64,000 nucleotides of DNA. Origin: UBA7672 sp040398425. GTDB lineage: Bacteria; Pseudomonadota; Alphaproteobacteria; Caulobacterales; Hyphomonadaceae. Below the pieces are notes generated by a model that did no database searches, was not told the DNA's origin, and worked only from the letters and a program-made list of their open reading frames with translations. The position numbers and the translations under genes were made by a program. Of the stretch, positions 16,939 to 26,326 are shown piece after piece; position 1 is the stretch's first letter; each line of letters opens with the position of its first letter. The stretch spans positions 29,526 to 93,525 of the forward strand of contig JBBATZ010000007.1 of NCBI GenBank assembly GCA_040398425.1. The letters run 5' to 3'.

Positions 16939-18057
16939 ATGACCCGTCCCGTCATCACGGCCACCGGCCTTTATACGCCACCCAATTCCATCTCGAATGC
17001 GGAGCTGGTTGCCAGCTTCAATGCATGGGTCGACAAGTGGAATGCCGAGCATGCGGCCGAGATCGCGGCGGGGGCTGCGCCAAAGACCTATTCGTCGGTG
17101 GAGTTCATCGAGAAGGCCTCGGGCATCAAGGCCCGCTATGTGATCGACAAGGAAGGCGTGATCGATCCGAACGTGATGCGCCCCAACATTCCCGAACGGC
17201 CGAACGACCAGATTTCGGTGCTGGCCGAGATCGCGGTAAATGCAGCGAAGCAGGCGCTGGAGAAGGCCGGCAAGTCGGGCAAAGACGTCGATGCGGTGAT
17301 CTGCGCTGCGTCCAACATGCAGCGGGCTTATCCCGCTATGGCGGTTGAAGTGCAGGCAGCGCTGGGGGCTGAGGGTTTTGCGTTCGACATGAACGTGGCG
17401 TGCTCGTCGGCGACGTTCGGCATCCAGACCGGCGCGGATTTTGTGCGGGCGGGACATGCGAAGACCGTGCTGATGGTGAACCCCGAGATCTGTTCGGGAC
17501 ATCTGAATTTCACCGATCGCGACAGTCATTTCATCTTTGGCGATGTGGCGACGGCTGTGCTGATCGAGGCGGAGGATGTGGCGCCGAAGGAGCACTGGAA
17601 CATTCTCGGCACGCATCTGAAGACGCAGTTCTCGAACAACATCCGCAACAATTTCGGCTTCCTGAATCGCGCTGACCCGGAGGGCGTCGGCAAGACCGAC
17701 AAGCTGTTCGTCCAGGAGGGACGCAAAGTATTCAAGGAAGTCGTCCCGATGGTCGCCGGCATGATCCAGTCGGAGCTGGACCGGCTGGGCATCAAGTCGA
17801 CCGAGCTGAAGCGGCTGTGGCTGCATCAGGCGAATGCAGGGATGAACCGGCTTATCGCGGAGCGCGTGCTGGGGCATGAGGCCAGCGAGTTCGAAAGCCC
17901 GACAGTTCTGGATACCTATGCGAACACGTCGTCGGCGGGCTCGATCATCGCCTTCCACCAACACTCGGAAGATTTCCGCGCCGGCGACAAGGGCCTGATC
18001 TGTTCGTTCGGGGCGGGGTATTCGGCGGGCACGGTGTTTGTCCAGAAAGTGGCATAG
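16939..18057 (+). CDS. Long 3-oxoacyl-ACP synthase III (beta-ketodecanoyl-ACP synthase-like)
   Basis: The 372-residue thiolase-fold enzyme starts at ATG 16939. The catalytic triad is Cys155 (NVACSSATFG), His296 (LWLHQAN) and Asn329 (YANTSSAGS), as in FabH. It is about 50 residues longer than housekeeping FabH and closely resembles the Pseudomonas PA3286 type, including SNNIRNNFGFLNRAD and the FVQEGRKVFK segment. That type condenses octanoyl-CoA with malonyl-ACP and shunts beta-oxidation products into fatty acid synthesis. The surrounding acyl-CoA dehydrogenases and ligase fit this. It is convergent with the broken receptor gene. Confidence 0.88.
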   Translation: MTRPVITATGLYTPPNSISNAELVASFNAWVDKWNAEHAAEIAAGAAPKTYSSVEFIEKASGIKARYVIDKEGVIDPNVMRPNIPERPNDQISVLAEIAVNAAKQALEKAGKSGKDVDAVICAASNMQRAYPAMAVEVQAALGAEGFAFDMNVACSSATFGIQTGADFVRAGHAKTVLMVNPEICSGHLNFTDRDSHFIFGDVATAVLIEAEDVAPKEHWNILGTHLKTQFSNNIRNNFGFLNRADPEGVGKTDKLFVQEGRKVFKEVVPMVAGMIQSELDRLGIKSTELKRLWLHQANAGMNRLIAERVLGHEASEFESPTVLDTYANTSSAGSIIAFHQHSEDFRAGDKGLICSFGAGYSAGTVFVQKVA

Positions 18058-18104
18058 CCGCGCACGGAACCACAAAGCGCGCTGATGCGCCTCCCGTCAC
18101 TGAC

Positions 18105-20329
18105 CTAGAACTGTCCCGCGATCTGGATAGTGTACGATCTCGTTCCTTCGGAGCCGCCGCCATTTGATCTCCGCTCGGTGCGCAACACCGTCCCGCTGCC
18201 GCGGTCCGGGATGTAGAAGGTGCGCTCGCGAATTTCCTGCGGTGAGGTGATGTTCCCGAATCCGAGGCGCAGGGTAACGCCGGGAATGGCAGTCGTTTCC
18301 CAGTTCACGTCGACACGATCGTTGCGGCTGATCGCGATGTCTTCGAGACGCCTGAATTCAGTCCGGTCTGCATTGCGTGCGACGCTGAAGGTCAGCGACG
18401 ACTTCCATTCCGGAATGTCCTGCCGAAGGGAGAAGACATAGCCCCAGTCGCGGTTGCCGACACTGAGCGGTGGCGGACCACCATTTGAGCTCCCGCTGCG
18501 GGGCGCTGGCGAGCTGTTGTCACCCGAGGAGAAGGCGCGCGTTTCGCCAGTCAGCGGGTCGTGGATGCGGGTGTGCTGATAGATGCCCGACAGGCGCAAC
18601 TCGGTGCTGGGCAATCCGAAATCGTCCAGCGGGAGTGTGCCGCGAAATTCGACGCCATCGCGGACACCATTGCCGATATTGCCATAGGCGTCATTGCTGC
18701 CAATCACGACCAGATCGCGGACGTCCTGTACCGCGTCGTGAAACAGGCCGAGCGTGTAGGCGCCCTTCTTGCCAAAGCGGTGGTCCCACTCCAGCCGCGC
18801 CTTCCAGGCCTTCTCTGGTTCAAGGTCTGGATTGCCAACGATCGTCGTGGCGTCGATCGAGTTGAATGAGGAGGCGAATTCCGCGAAGTCGAGCTGCGCG
18901 ATGTCGCGTTTGACGCTCGCGCGGATGTCGTTGGCCGGGTCGAGTTCCCAGGACGCAGTCAGGTGCAGTTTCGGGTAGGTGAATTCCCGCTGTTTCTCCG
19001 CGTCGCCTGTTTGCGCAATGCGTGAAGCTTCGAAAGACACCTCGCTCGTCAGCGAAACAGCGTCCGAGAGCGCCCAAACGTCCCTGACAAAAGCCTCGCC
19101 GCGCGTTTCCTCGACCCGGGTATCAGCAACGTCGAAGACCACGGGCACGGGGAGCCCGCCGGGCGCCTGATTGGTCAGGCCGAGGCTCGTTTCGCGAAAA
19201 TTGAAGGCGCCCTCGCCGCCGAATTCCAGGGTATGCGCGTCGCTGACATGCCAGGTTGCAACCGTACGCCCAACGGTTTCGCCGGTGTGTGTGTGTGCGC
19301 GTTCAGGACTTCAGTTTTTGAGGGCGCGCCACCGAGATAGGTGGTTAGCATTTGGGCCATGTCGATCGTGGACATCGAGGCCAGAGCAATAGCCTTGACG
19401 CGGAATGCGTCGGAGAAGGTGTGCTCCCAGTCGCCGCCGAGTTCCTCTCGGTGGTAGGTGGGATAGTCCGCGCGGCCGTAGGTCTGCTTCAGCAGCGTGT
19501 CATCCGGCGCGTAGACGACCGAGCCAATGCCGGTGGAGTTTTCGGTCGGAAAATACAGGGCGTTCAGATTGATCCGGTCCTGCGCCGTCGCGCGCCATCT
19601 GAGGTTTGCGGCCAGCTGCAGGCTTATGTTGTTCGACTGAGTGTATTGCTGGCGGTATTGGGTGAGGTCTCCGTTGGGTGCATGGACGCCCTCATAGGCG
19701 ACGGTGCGGCCGCGAATGTTTGGTCCCTGCAGGTCGAGAGCGAGCTCGAGATTTTCGGCGAGGCTGAGCGTCTTCGAGAGCTGGAGTGTGTAGCCAAGGC
19801 GATTGGAGTATTCGAGCTGACGAACGCCGAGAATGTAACTGGTCGGCATTGAGAGGCCGGAGCTGGATTTGAGCACCACATTGGCGATGCGGGATTGCCC
19901 GCTCGCATCTGATGATCCTCCGCCAGAGATGATCTCCACCCGGAGTATCGAGGTCGCGGGGATGCGCTTGAGTTGCTCGGAAATTGTGGCCTTCGAGCTC
20001 GGACGCTCGCCGTTGATGAGAACATTGCCTCCTGTCGCGCCGAAGCCGCGGCGGTCGTCCCCGTCATTGATCTCGAAGCCAGGCAGCCGGGCGACCATGT
20101 CGGCGGCTGATAGTGGATTGTAGCGGGCAAAGAAATCCGCCGCGAATGCCTGCGGGCCGGTGTTCCCGGCCTGAGGTGCCAGGCTGTCGACGTCTTCGGC
20201 GTCCGGCGTGCCGGCTTGCTGCGCCTGCGAGGGAAAGGCGAGGAGCCCTGACAGGACAATGGGACCCAGGGTGGCCAGGACCTTTGATCCCCCCATCCTG
20301 CGCTTCGCCATGAGCTGCGGCTTTGCCAT
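18105..20329 (-). pseudogene. TonB-dependent outer-membrane receptor, frameshifted at a (GT)6 tract
   Basis: Two reverse-strand frames (20329 to 19175, and the region ending at 18105) together encode one receptor of about 740 residues. The first half has a signal peptide ending SQAQQ and a plug domain (MVARLPGFEINDGD, GGNVLINGERPSSKA, RVEIISGGGSS). The second half is beta-barrel and ends in IQIAGQF with the terminal Phe needed for outer-membrane assembly. The reading frame breaks exactly at a (GT)6 tract at 19285-19296: with five or eight dinucleotides the two halves join in frame and no other lesion is visible. So it is a recent frameshift, a sequencing error, or a switched-off phase-variable gene. 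The ligand is unknown. Confidence 0.85.
19285..19296. repeat. (GT)6 dinucleotide tract at the receptor frameshift
   Basis: Six GT units on the plus strand, (AC)6 on the coding strand, lie in the middle of the receptor gene. Loss of one unit, or gain of two, restores the full frame. Confidence 0.9.
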
Positions 20330-20577
20330 CTGAACCGTCTCTCGACCCTACCCCGAAGCAGGTTGCTGTAGGCTTTCGGCTCCCCGGGTCAACGGACTGA
20401 CTGACGCGGGCTTGACCGACCCCGCCATACGCTCGTGCATTGGGCGCCGATCCGGGCCGAATTGTGGACCGTGAGGGCCCGGACCTGTCAAATGCGTGAG
20501 GTGACAGGAGGGGACTTTGAGGGTCCGGTGGTCGCGGTTAGTGTCTGCAAAAGACAAAAGACGACCGGAGGAAATCG

Positions 20578-22422
20578 ATGCCCGCGGATACAGCGAATTT
20601 GCCGCCATTCCGTCCCTTGCCCTACCGGGGGCCGGATATCGAAGTGCGGCGGGGCGAGAATGGCGCGGTCTACCTGACCTCACGTTCGCCGATGGGCCCG
20701 CAGCCTCGGTCCATTCCGCATGCGCTGGACGATCGCGCAGCCATCCATCCGGAACGTGCGTGGCTGAAGCAGCGTCTGCCCAATCATGGGCCGTGGCGCG
20801 AGGTGATGTACGGTGAGGCGGCAAAGATCACGCGGTCGCTGGCACAAGCGCTGCTGGATCGTGGGCTCGGGCCGGATGCGCCACTGCTGATCCTGTCGGG
20901 CAACTCGATTGAACACGCATTGATGTCGCTCGCGGCGCAGCGGATCTCGGCGCCGGCGACGCCGATCTCGCAGGCGTACTCAATCATGTCGTCCGACTTC
21001 GCGAAGCTGAAGCACTGCTTCGATGCGGTGAAGCCGAAGGCGATCTTCGTGCAGACGATGGACCCGTTCCGCAAGGCGCTGGCGACGTTGCCGCTGGCCG
21101 GGGTGGCGGTGATTTCGGCGGATGGGTCGGAAGGCTCCGAGGCGTTCGCGAAACTGGCGGAGACGCCGGCGAGCGATCTGGTCGACAAGGCAATGGACTG
21201 GATCGGGCCGGACACGGTCGGCAAATACCTGTTCACGTCGGGCTCGACCGGCATGCCGAAACCGGCGCCGCAGAGCCAGGGCCAGATGACGGCGCAGATC
21301 GGCGCCCGCGGCGGCATCGAGCTGCCGCCGGAAGACCCCGATGAAATCGGGATGGCGCTCGACTGGATGCCGTGGAGCCATATCTCGGGCGGCAATGTGA
21401 ACTTCAACAACGTGTTGTCGCTGGGCGGCACGTTCCACATCGACGATGGCCGGCCGATGCCGGGCCTGTTCCAGACGACGATCCTGAACCTCAAGGAAGT
21501 GCGGCCGCAGTCGTTCGGGTCTGCACCGATTGCGTTCGGCATGCTGGCAGAGGCGATGGAGGCGGATGTCGAACTACGGGATGCGGTGTTCTCGCGGATG
21601 AAGGCGTTCATCTATGGCGGGGCGACGCTGTCGGATGATCTTTATGAGCGGCTGCAGAAGCTGTCGATTGCGGCGACGGGCATGCGGATTCCGCTGCTGA
21701 CCATGTATGGCGCAACCGAGACGCAGGGCGTGACGATGACGCACTGGATTCTCGAGCGTGTCGGCATGGTGGGCGTACCGCTGCCGGGGACGACGCTGAA
21801 GCTCGCGCCGGTGGGCAACAAGCTGGAAGTTCGCGTAAAGGGGCCGACGGTGATGCGCGGCTATCTCAACATGCCGGAAAAGAACGCGCAGGTGTTCGAC
21901 GAGGAAGGCTTCTACTGCCTCGGCGATGCGGCGCGGTTCGAGGACCCGGAGCATCCCGAGCAGGGCCTGGTGTTCGACGGGCGCGTAACCGAGGATTTCA
22001 AGCTGGATAGCGGCACGTGGGTGTCGGTGGGCACGCTGCGGCCGGACATTGTAGCGGCGTGTGCGCCGCTGGTGTTCGATGCTGTCGTGTGCGGGCAGGA
22101 CAAGAAGTTCATCGGCGCGCTGTTGTGGCCCTCGCAGGCGGCGATGGCGGCAGCCGTGCAGGCTGCGGGTGGCGATGCGGCCAGGGCGTTCGGTGCGATC
22201 ACCGCGCAGGTGGCTGAGAAGCTGAAGGCGTTCAATGCGACGGCCGGTGGGTCTTCGCGCAAGGTGGGGCGGTTCAGGATGCTGACCTCGCCGCCGTCAC
22301 TGGATGCCGGGGAGATCACCGACAAGGGCTATGTGAACCAGCGGGCGACGCAGGACGCACGGGCGGCGGACGTGGCGTCGCTGTTTGCCTCTGAAGCGGG
22401 GCCGGGGGTGGAGCAGCTTTAG
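20578..22422 (+). CDS. AMP-forming acyl-CoA ligase, feruloyl-CoA synthase-like
   Basis: The 614-residue ANL-superfamily enzyme starts at ATG 20578 with GGAGG eight nt upstream. It has the adenylation P-loop LFTSGSTGMPKPAP (about residues 219-232), LDWMPWSHISGGN, TMYGATETQG, and the C-terminal SLDAGEITDKGYVNQRA, whose lysine is the usual position for the adenylation lysine in feruloyl-CoA synthases. It would activate an aromatic or other carboxylic acid with ATP and CoA in the cytosol. No vanillin-forming hydratase/lyase or aldehyde dehydrogenase is adjacent, so the substrate may instead be a lipid. The neighbouring genes are acyl-CoA dehydrogenases. Confidence 0.85.
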   Translation: MPADTANLPPFRPLPYRGPDIEVRRGENGAVYLTSRSPMGPQPRSIPHALDDRAAIHPERAWLKQRLPNHGPWREVMYGEAAKITRSLAQALLDRGLGPDAPLLILSGNSIEHALMSLAAQRISAPATPISQAYSIMSSDFAKLKHCFDAVKPKAIFVQTMDPFRKALATLPLAGVAVISADGSEGSEAFAKLAETPASDLVDKAMDWIGPDTVGKYLFTSGSTGMPKPAPQSQGQMTAQIGARGGIELPPEDPDEIGMALDWMPWSHISGGNVNFNNVLSLGGTFHIDDGRPMPGLFQTTILNLKEVRPQSFGSAPIAFGMLAEAMEADVELRDAVFSRMKAFIYGGATLSDDLYERLQKLSIAATGMRIPLLTMYGATETQGVTMTHWILERVGMVGVPLPGTTLKLAPVGNKLEVRVKGPTVMRGYLNMPEKNAQVFDEEGFYCLGDAARFEDPEHPEQGLVFDGRVTEDFKLDSGTWVSVGTLRPDIVAACAPLVFDAVVCGQDKKFIGALLWPSQAAMAAAVQAAGGDAARAFGAITAQVAEKLKAFNATAGGSSRKVGRFRMLTSPPSLDAGEITDKGYVNQRATQDARAADVASLFASEAGPGVEQL

Positions 22423-22460
22423 GGTAGCGCCGGGGGAGCCAGCGCGGAATCTCCTGGGCA

Positions 22461-22802
22461 TTGTTGGCTCTGGCGTGGCTCTCGCCTGGGGATCGCGCCG
22501 TCGCTCAGGCCGTGCCAACTGTCGCCGTGTGGGGCAGGTATCATGGCTTGATACTTGAGCTGAGGGTCGATGAGCCCGCTCGCGTTGCCCACGCTCGCCT
22601 GACCAATGACAGCGTCAACGTGACCGACATCGGTCAGGCGCCGTTCGCCGATGCGACCGTGGCGCGATTTTTGAACCTCAGACAACTCCCGTTTCGGGGC
22701 GCCTGCATAACCCCGTCGCTGGATGAGCCGACCACCACGCTGAAGCCGGACCAGACACTGCGCGGCGATATCAGGCTGACGTTCCCGGACGCGCCGGACT
22801 AG
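22461..22802 (+). CDS. Small secreted protein, function unknown
   Basis: About 113 residues if TTG 22461 is the start; no ATG is available in frame after the upstream stop at 22425. The N-terminus ALAWLSPGDRAVAQA looks like a signal peptide with an A-x-A type cleavage site. The mature part of about 95 residues (VPTVAVWGRYHGLILELRVDEP onward) is beta-rich with one Cys. I do not recognise a family. It follows the ligase gene by 38 nt and may be co-transcribed. The start and expression are uncertain. Confidence 0.5.
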   Translation: MLALAWLSPGDRAVAQAVPTVAVWGRYHGLILELRVDEPARVAHARLTNDSVNVTDIGQAPFADATVARFLNLRQLPFRGACITPSLDEPTTTLKPDQTLRGDIRLTFPDAPD

Positions 22803-23007
22803 CCCTGCACTCACGGGTGTTTTACCGGCGGCGCCAGGACTATTGAGCGTATCGACCTTTTCAGTTTGTGCGAGCAAGCCGGACGCTGGCGAGCCGTTTC
22901 CGCGCTGTGCCCATCAAGGGCGTGCTCGTCGCCGCCCGCCACGTCCTCTCTCGACACGCGCGCCTGCCTATGCTGGATGACGTGCGCGGAAGCTTTCGGA
23001 GTCACTT

Positions 23008-24171
23008 ATGTCTGTCCTCAATGTCGAACGTCCGGATTTCATGGCGGAGGAAGACATCCGCATGTTCGAGGACTCGGTGATCAAGTTCTTCGACCAGCAC
23101 GCCCCCACCGCGCGCGTGGAGAAGTGGCGCAAGGACAAGGTCGTCGAGCGTGCGATGTGGACCGAGGCGGCGGAGGCGGGGCTGCTGGGTCTGTCGACGC
23201 CGGAAGAATATGGCGGCATGGGCGGCGACTATCGCCATGAAGTCGTGCTGATGGAGCAGCTGGGGCTGAAGGGCGTCGATGGCTTTGGCGCGTCGCTGCA
23301 CAACGCGATCGTGATGCCGTACATCGTTCACTACGGCACCGAAGAGCAGAAAAAGCGCTGGCTGCCGCGCATGGCGTCGGGCGAGCTGATCTCGGCGATC
23401 GCGATGACGGAGCCGGGCGCAGGATCGGACCTGCAGGGGATCAAGACCACGGCGAAGAAATCCGGCAATGGCTATGTCATCAACGGGTCGAAGACTTTCA
23501 TCACAAACGGGCAGACGGCGAACCTGATCTGCGTTGTCGCCAAGACCGATCCGACGCAGGGGGCCAAGGGGACGTCGCTGCTGTTCGTGGAGACGGACGA
23601 GGTCGAAGGTTTCGAGCGCGGACGCAATCTCAAGAAGCTGGGGCAGGACGCGCAGGATACATCCGAGCTGTTCTTCAACGATGTGAAAATTCCAGCCGAC
23701 AATCTGCTCGGCAATGAAGAGGGCAAGGGCTTCTTGCAGCTGATGGGGCAGCTGCCGCAGGAACGGCTCAACATTGCAGTGCAGGGCATTGCGGCGATCG
23801 AGCGGGCGCTGGAACTGACCATCGCTTATGTGAAAGAGCGCAAGGCATTCGGCAAAGCGATCCTCGACTTCCAGAACACGCAGTTCACGCTGGCCGAGTG
23901 CAAGACCGAGGCAACGGTGGCGCGTGTGTTCGTCAACCACTGCATCGGTGTACACCTGCAGGGCAAGCTGGATGCGGCGACGGCGTCTATGGCGAAGTAC
24001 TGGGTGTCAGATCTCGAGAACAAGATCATCGACCGCTGCCTGCAGCTGTTCGGCGGATACGGCTTCATGGACGAGTATCCGATCAGCCGCATGTATCGTG
24101 ATAGCCGCATCCAGCGCATCTATGGCGGCACGAACGAGATCATGAAGATCCTGATCGCGCGGACGTTGTAG
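23008..24171 (+). CDS. Acyl-CoA dehydrogenase (short/medium-chain type)
   Basis: The 387-residue protein has the standard ACAD length and motifs: AIAMTEPGAGSDLQGIKTTA in the flavin domain, NGSKTFITNG, QLPQERLNIAVQGI, and QLFGGYGFMDEYPISRMYRDSR followed by IYGGTNEIMK at the C-terminus. The catalytic base region around the last third is intact. It oxidises an acyl-CoA at C2-C3 with FAD and ETF. The next gene starts 5 nt after its stop, giving a likely operon with a TIGR03084-type protein and the nucleotidyltransferase. Confidence 0.93.
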   Translation: MSVLNVERPDFMAEEDIRMFEDSVIKFFDQHAPTARVEKWRKDKVVERAMWTEAAEAGLLGLSTPEEYGGMGGDYRHEVVLMEQLGLKGVDGFGASLHNAIVMPYIVHYGTEEQKKRWLPRMASGELISAIAMTEPGAGSDLQGIKTTAKKSGNGYVINGSKTFITNGQTANLICVVAKTDPTQGAKGTSLLFVETDEVEGFERGRNLKKLGQDAQDTSELFFNDVKIPADNLLGNEEGKGFLQLMGQLPQERLNIAVQGIAAIERALELTIAYVKERKAFGKAILDFQNTQFTLAECKTEATVARVFVNHCIGVHLQGKLDAATASMAKYWVSDLENKIIDRCLQLFGGYGFMDEYPISRMYRDSRIQRIYGGTNEIMKILIARTL

Positions 24172-24176
24172 CTGCG

Positions 24177-24965
24177 ATGGAACAGTCAGCGGATTTCCTG
24201 GCCGAGACGCAGGCGCTGGCGGGGTTGCTGGCGCCGCAGTCGGACGAGGCGTTCGATGAGGCGACGCAGTTCAAGGGCTGGACGCTCAATGATGTGATCC
24301 GCCACCTGCATTTCTGGAATCGCGCGGCGGGGCTGCAGCTGACGGACGAGGCGGAGCTGGTGCGGTTGCTCGCCGCGATTGCCGGCAAGGGCGGCATGCG
24401 CGCGGTGGAGCGCGAGGTTGTGCCACAGGCGGGGCAGGCGCTGCGGTCGGCTTGGCTTGAGACGGCTGGCGAGATCGCGGCCCTGTATGCGACAGCTGAG
24501 CCGAAAGCGCGGCTGAAATGGGCGGGGCCGGACATGAGCGCGCGCTCGTCAATCACCGCACGGCTGATGGAGACATGGGCGCACGGGCAGGAGGTGTATG
24601 ATCATCTTGGCGTGGAGCGCGTGGATGCGGACCGGATAAAAAATATCGCACATCTTGGCGTGTCGACATTCGGATGGACTTACATGGTGCGGAAGATGTC
24701 GGCGCCGACCGGCATGCCACGTGTGGAGCTGACGGCGCCTTCGGGCGAAGTGTGGAGCTGGGGCGAGGCTGGGGAGAATTCTGTCACCGGCTCGGCGAGC
24801 GAGTTCTGCCAGGTGGTGACGCAGGTGCGGAACGTGGCGGATACCTCGTTGGTGGTGCGGGGCCCTGTCGCGACCGCGTGGATGGGCATGGCGCAGTGCT
24901 TTGCCGGCGCAGCCGAACCGCCGCCGGCGCCCGGCACGCGGTATCGCAAGGTGCGGGCGGCGTGA
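24177..24965 (+). CDS. TIGR03084-type metal-binding (DinB/maleylpyruvate isomerase-like) protein
   Basis: The 262-residue protein matches the TIGR03084 family: an N-terminal DinB/MDMPI-like four-helix bundle with W-T-L-N-D-V-I-R-H-L-H-F and TARLMETWAHGQEVYDHL, whose histidines make the predicted metal site (His in RHLHF, WAHGQEVYDH), then a C-terminal SCP2/MDMPI-like domain. Relatives use thiols such as mycothiol or glutathione as partners in isomerisation or transfer, but this family has no assigned reaction. It lies 5 nt after an acyl-CoA dehydrogenase gene, a recurring neighbour, suggesting a role in acid or acyl-CoA breakdown. Confidence 0.82.
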   Translation: MEQSADFLAETQALAGLLAPQSDEAFDEATQFKGWTLNDVIRHLHFWNRAAGLQLTDEAELVRLLAAIAGKGGMRAVEREVVPQAGQALRSAWLETAGEIAALYATAEPKARLKWAGPDMSARSSITARLMETWAHGQEVYDHLGVERVDADRIKNIAHLGVSTFGWTYMVRKMSAPTGMPRVELTAPSGEVWSWGEAGENSVTGSASEFCQVVTQVRNVADTSLVVRGPVATAWMGMAQCFAGAAEPPPAPGTRYRKVRAA

Positions 24966-24978
24966 TATCCGGGCTGGG

Positions 24979-25674
24979 ATGAGGATGTCGCCGTCAGACA
25001 TTCCAGATCACGCTCACGCGCGCATCCTTGCCGATCTCAATCGGATCGAGCGGGAAGAGAAGGTGAGCATACTCTTTGCGGTGGAGAGTGGGAGCCGGGC
25101 GTGGGGATTTCCATCGCCCGACAGCGACTACGGCGTGCGGTTTGTCTATGTGCGCGAGGCAGACTGGTATCTGTCGCTGACGCCGGGGCGCGATGTGATC
25201 GAGCTGCCGATAGACGGCGATTTCGACATCAATGGTTGGGATATCCGCAAGGCGCTGCTGCTCCTGTTGAGGCCGAACCCCGTGTTAATGGAGTGGCTGT
25301 CGAGCCCGATCCGCTATCGCTGGAATGATGAGGCGTGTGCGCAGCTGGATACGTTTGCGCGCAAGACTGCCTATGCGCGCGCGTGCCTGCACCACCATGT
25401 CTCGCTGGCGCGACGGATGTGGAACGAATTCGTCGAGGGTCGCGCAAGCGTGAACCTCAAGAAGTATCTCTACATCCTGCGGCCGGCGATGTGCATTGCA
25501 TGGATACGCGAACGGCCAGGCGTCATGCCGCCGACGAGTCTGCCGGAGCTTATGGCAGGAGTTGAACTGGAGGCGGACTTCCGCGGCGAGGTCGCTGAGC
25601 TGCTGGCGCGCAAGGCGCGGACGTCGGAGGCGGGCGATGGCGCGCGCATGAGCTCGCTGGAGGCGATTATCTAG
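24979..25674 (+). CDS. RlaP-type nucleotidyltransferase, ended early by an amber codon
   Basis: About 231 residues from ATG 24979 (ATG 24985 is also possible). It belongs to the predicted nucleotidyltransferase family of the DNA polymerase beta superfamily (PF10127, RlaP/YcgL-like). VESGSRAWGFPSPDSDYGVRF is the GSRA...DSDYD-type active site with its acidic pair, followed by IDGDFDINGWDIRKAL and NPVLMEWLSSPI. Members are linked to RNA repair next to RNA ligases; none is present here. The frame ends at TAG 25672-25674 right after LEAII, yet the same frame stays open with coding-like sequence for 36 more codons to TGA 25783, so the normal C-terminus is cut. Confidence 0.78.
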   Translation: MRMSPSDIPDHAHARILADLNRIEREEKVSILFAVESGSRAWGFPSPDSDYGVRFVYVREADWYLSLTPGRDVIELPIDGDFDINGWDIRKALLLLLRPNPVLMEWLSSPIRYRWNDEACAQLDTFARKTAYARACLHHHVSLARRMWNEFVEGRASVNLKKYLYILRPAMCIAWIRERPGVMPPTSLPELMAGVELEADFRGEVAELLARKARTSEAGDGARMSSLEAII

Positions 25675-25785
25675 CAGGAGTTGGCGTGGGCTGCGACGCA
25701 GGACGTTCGCGTCACGCCGGATCTCACGTTGCGTGCGGAGGCCGAAGAAATGTTTCGCCAGTGCGTGAAGGAGGGCGAGCGATGA
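25672..25785 (+). pseudogene. In-frame continuation of the nucleotidyltransferase beyond the amber codon
   Basis: From the TAG at 25672 the same frame reads QELAWAATQDVRVTPDL and on to TGA 25783-25785 with no further stop. The expected family C-terminus after LEAII is a Glu-rich helix (for example E-x-E-L-A), so TAG probably replaced GAG or CAG. Confidence 0.6.
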
Positions 25786-25837
25786 CCGCCACACCCTCCC
25801 TTGCGCGCCGGTGCAGCCGAGCTCGCGATCTGCAGCA

Positions 25838-26326
25838 TCACGCCTTGCTCGCGACCAGCCTGGCGAGAAGTTCGTCGAGCTGTTCGAATTGTTCGGGCAG
25901 GCCGGCCTCGGCGCCGCGGCCCTCGTCGAGCGCCTGTTTCGTGGGATAGCGTTCGCGAAGGACGAGCAGCGTCTTGTCGCCTTTGTCCTCGAACGTCACC
26001 GTAGTTATGGCGGCGTCCGGGCTTTCCTCATTGGTCCAGACGAGGCGCACGTTCGGTATGACTTCGAGGTATTTGCCGAAGAATTTCATTGCGCTTGCGG
26101 CGTCCACGCCAAATCCGATCGTGTAGCCGCCACCGATTCGGACATCCATTTCGCAGAACACCAGCGGCACGCCGATCGATTTCGGCGCCCACCACTGCCT
26201 GAACAGTTCGGGCCTGGTCCAGGCCTCAAACACGATGTGCACGGGGGCATCGAAAGTGCGGGTAACGACCAACTCCCGGTCCGACGTCTGCTCGACATTG
26301 GTGTGGCTATCGCTTTTTCTGTCCAA
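25838..26326 (-). CDS. SRPBCC/AHSA1-domain protein
   Basis: The 162-residue protein is a START/Bet v 1-like domain of the AHSA1 type: RELVVTRTFDAPVHIVFEAWT, then RQWWAPKSIGVPLVFCEMDVRIGG and a C-terminal amphipathic helix (LPEQFEQLDELLARLVASK). Such proteins bind hydrophobic ligands in a deep cavity. The only plausible start is TTG 26326, since a stop lies upstream in frame and no ATG is near. It overlaps the 3' end of the ArsR gene by 20 nt, so translation is probably coupled to the repressor's. ArsR-AHSA1 pairs are common, and the ligand domain may report to or be controlled by the regulator. Confidence 0.85.
   Translation of the reverse strand: MDRKSDSHTNVEQTSDRELVVTRTFDAPVHIVFEAWTRPELFRQWWAPKSIGVPLVFCEMDVRIGGGYTIGFGVDAASAMKFFGKYLEVIPNVRLVWTNEESPDAAITTVTFEDKGDKTLLVLRERYPTKQALDEGRGAEAGLPEQFEQLDELLARLVASKA

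Noticed and set aside
15745..18075. 776-codon reverse open frame opposite the phosphotransferase and KAS III
   Set aside because: Both forward genes have complete catalytic motifs; the reverse product has none.
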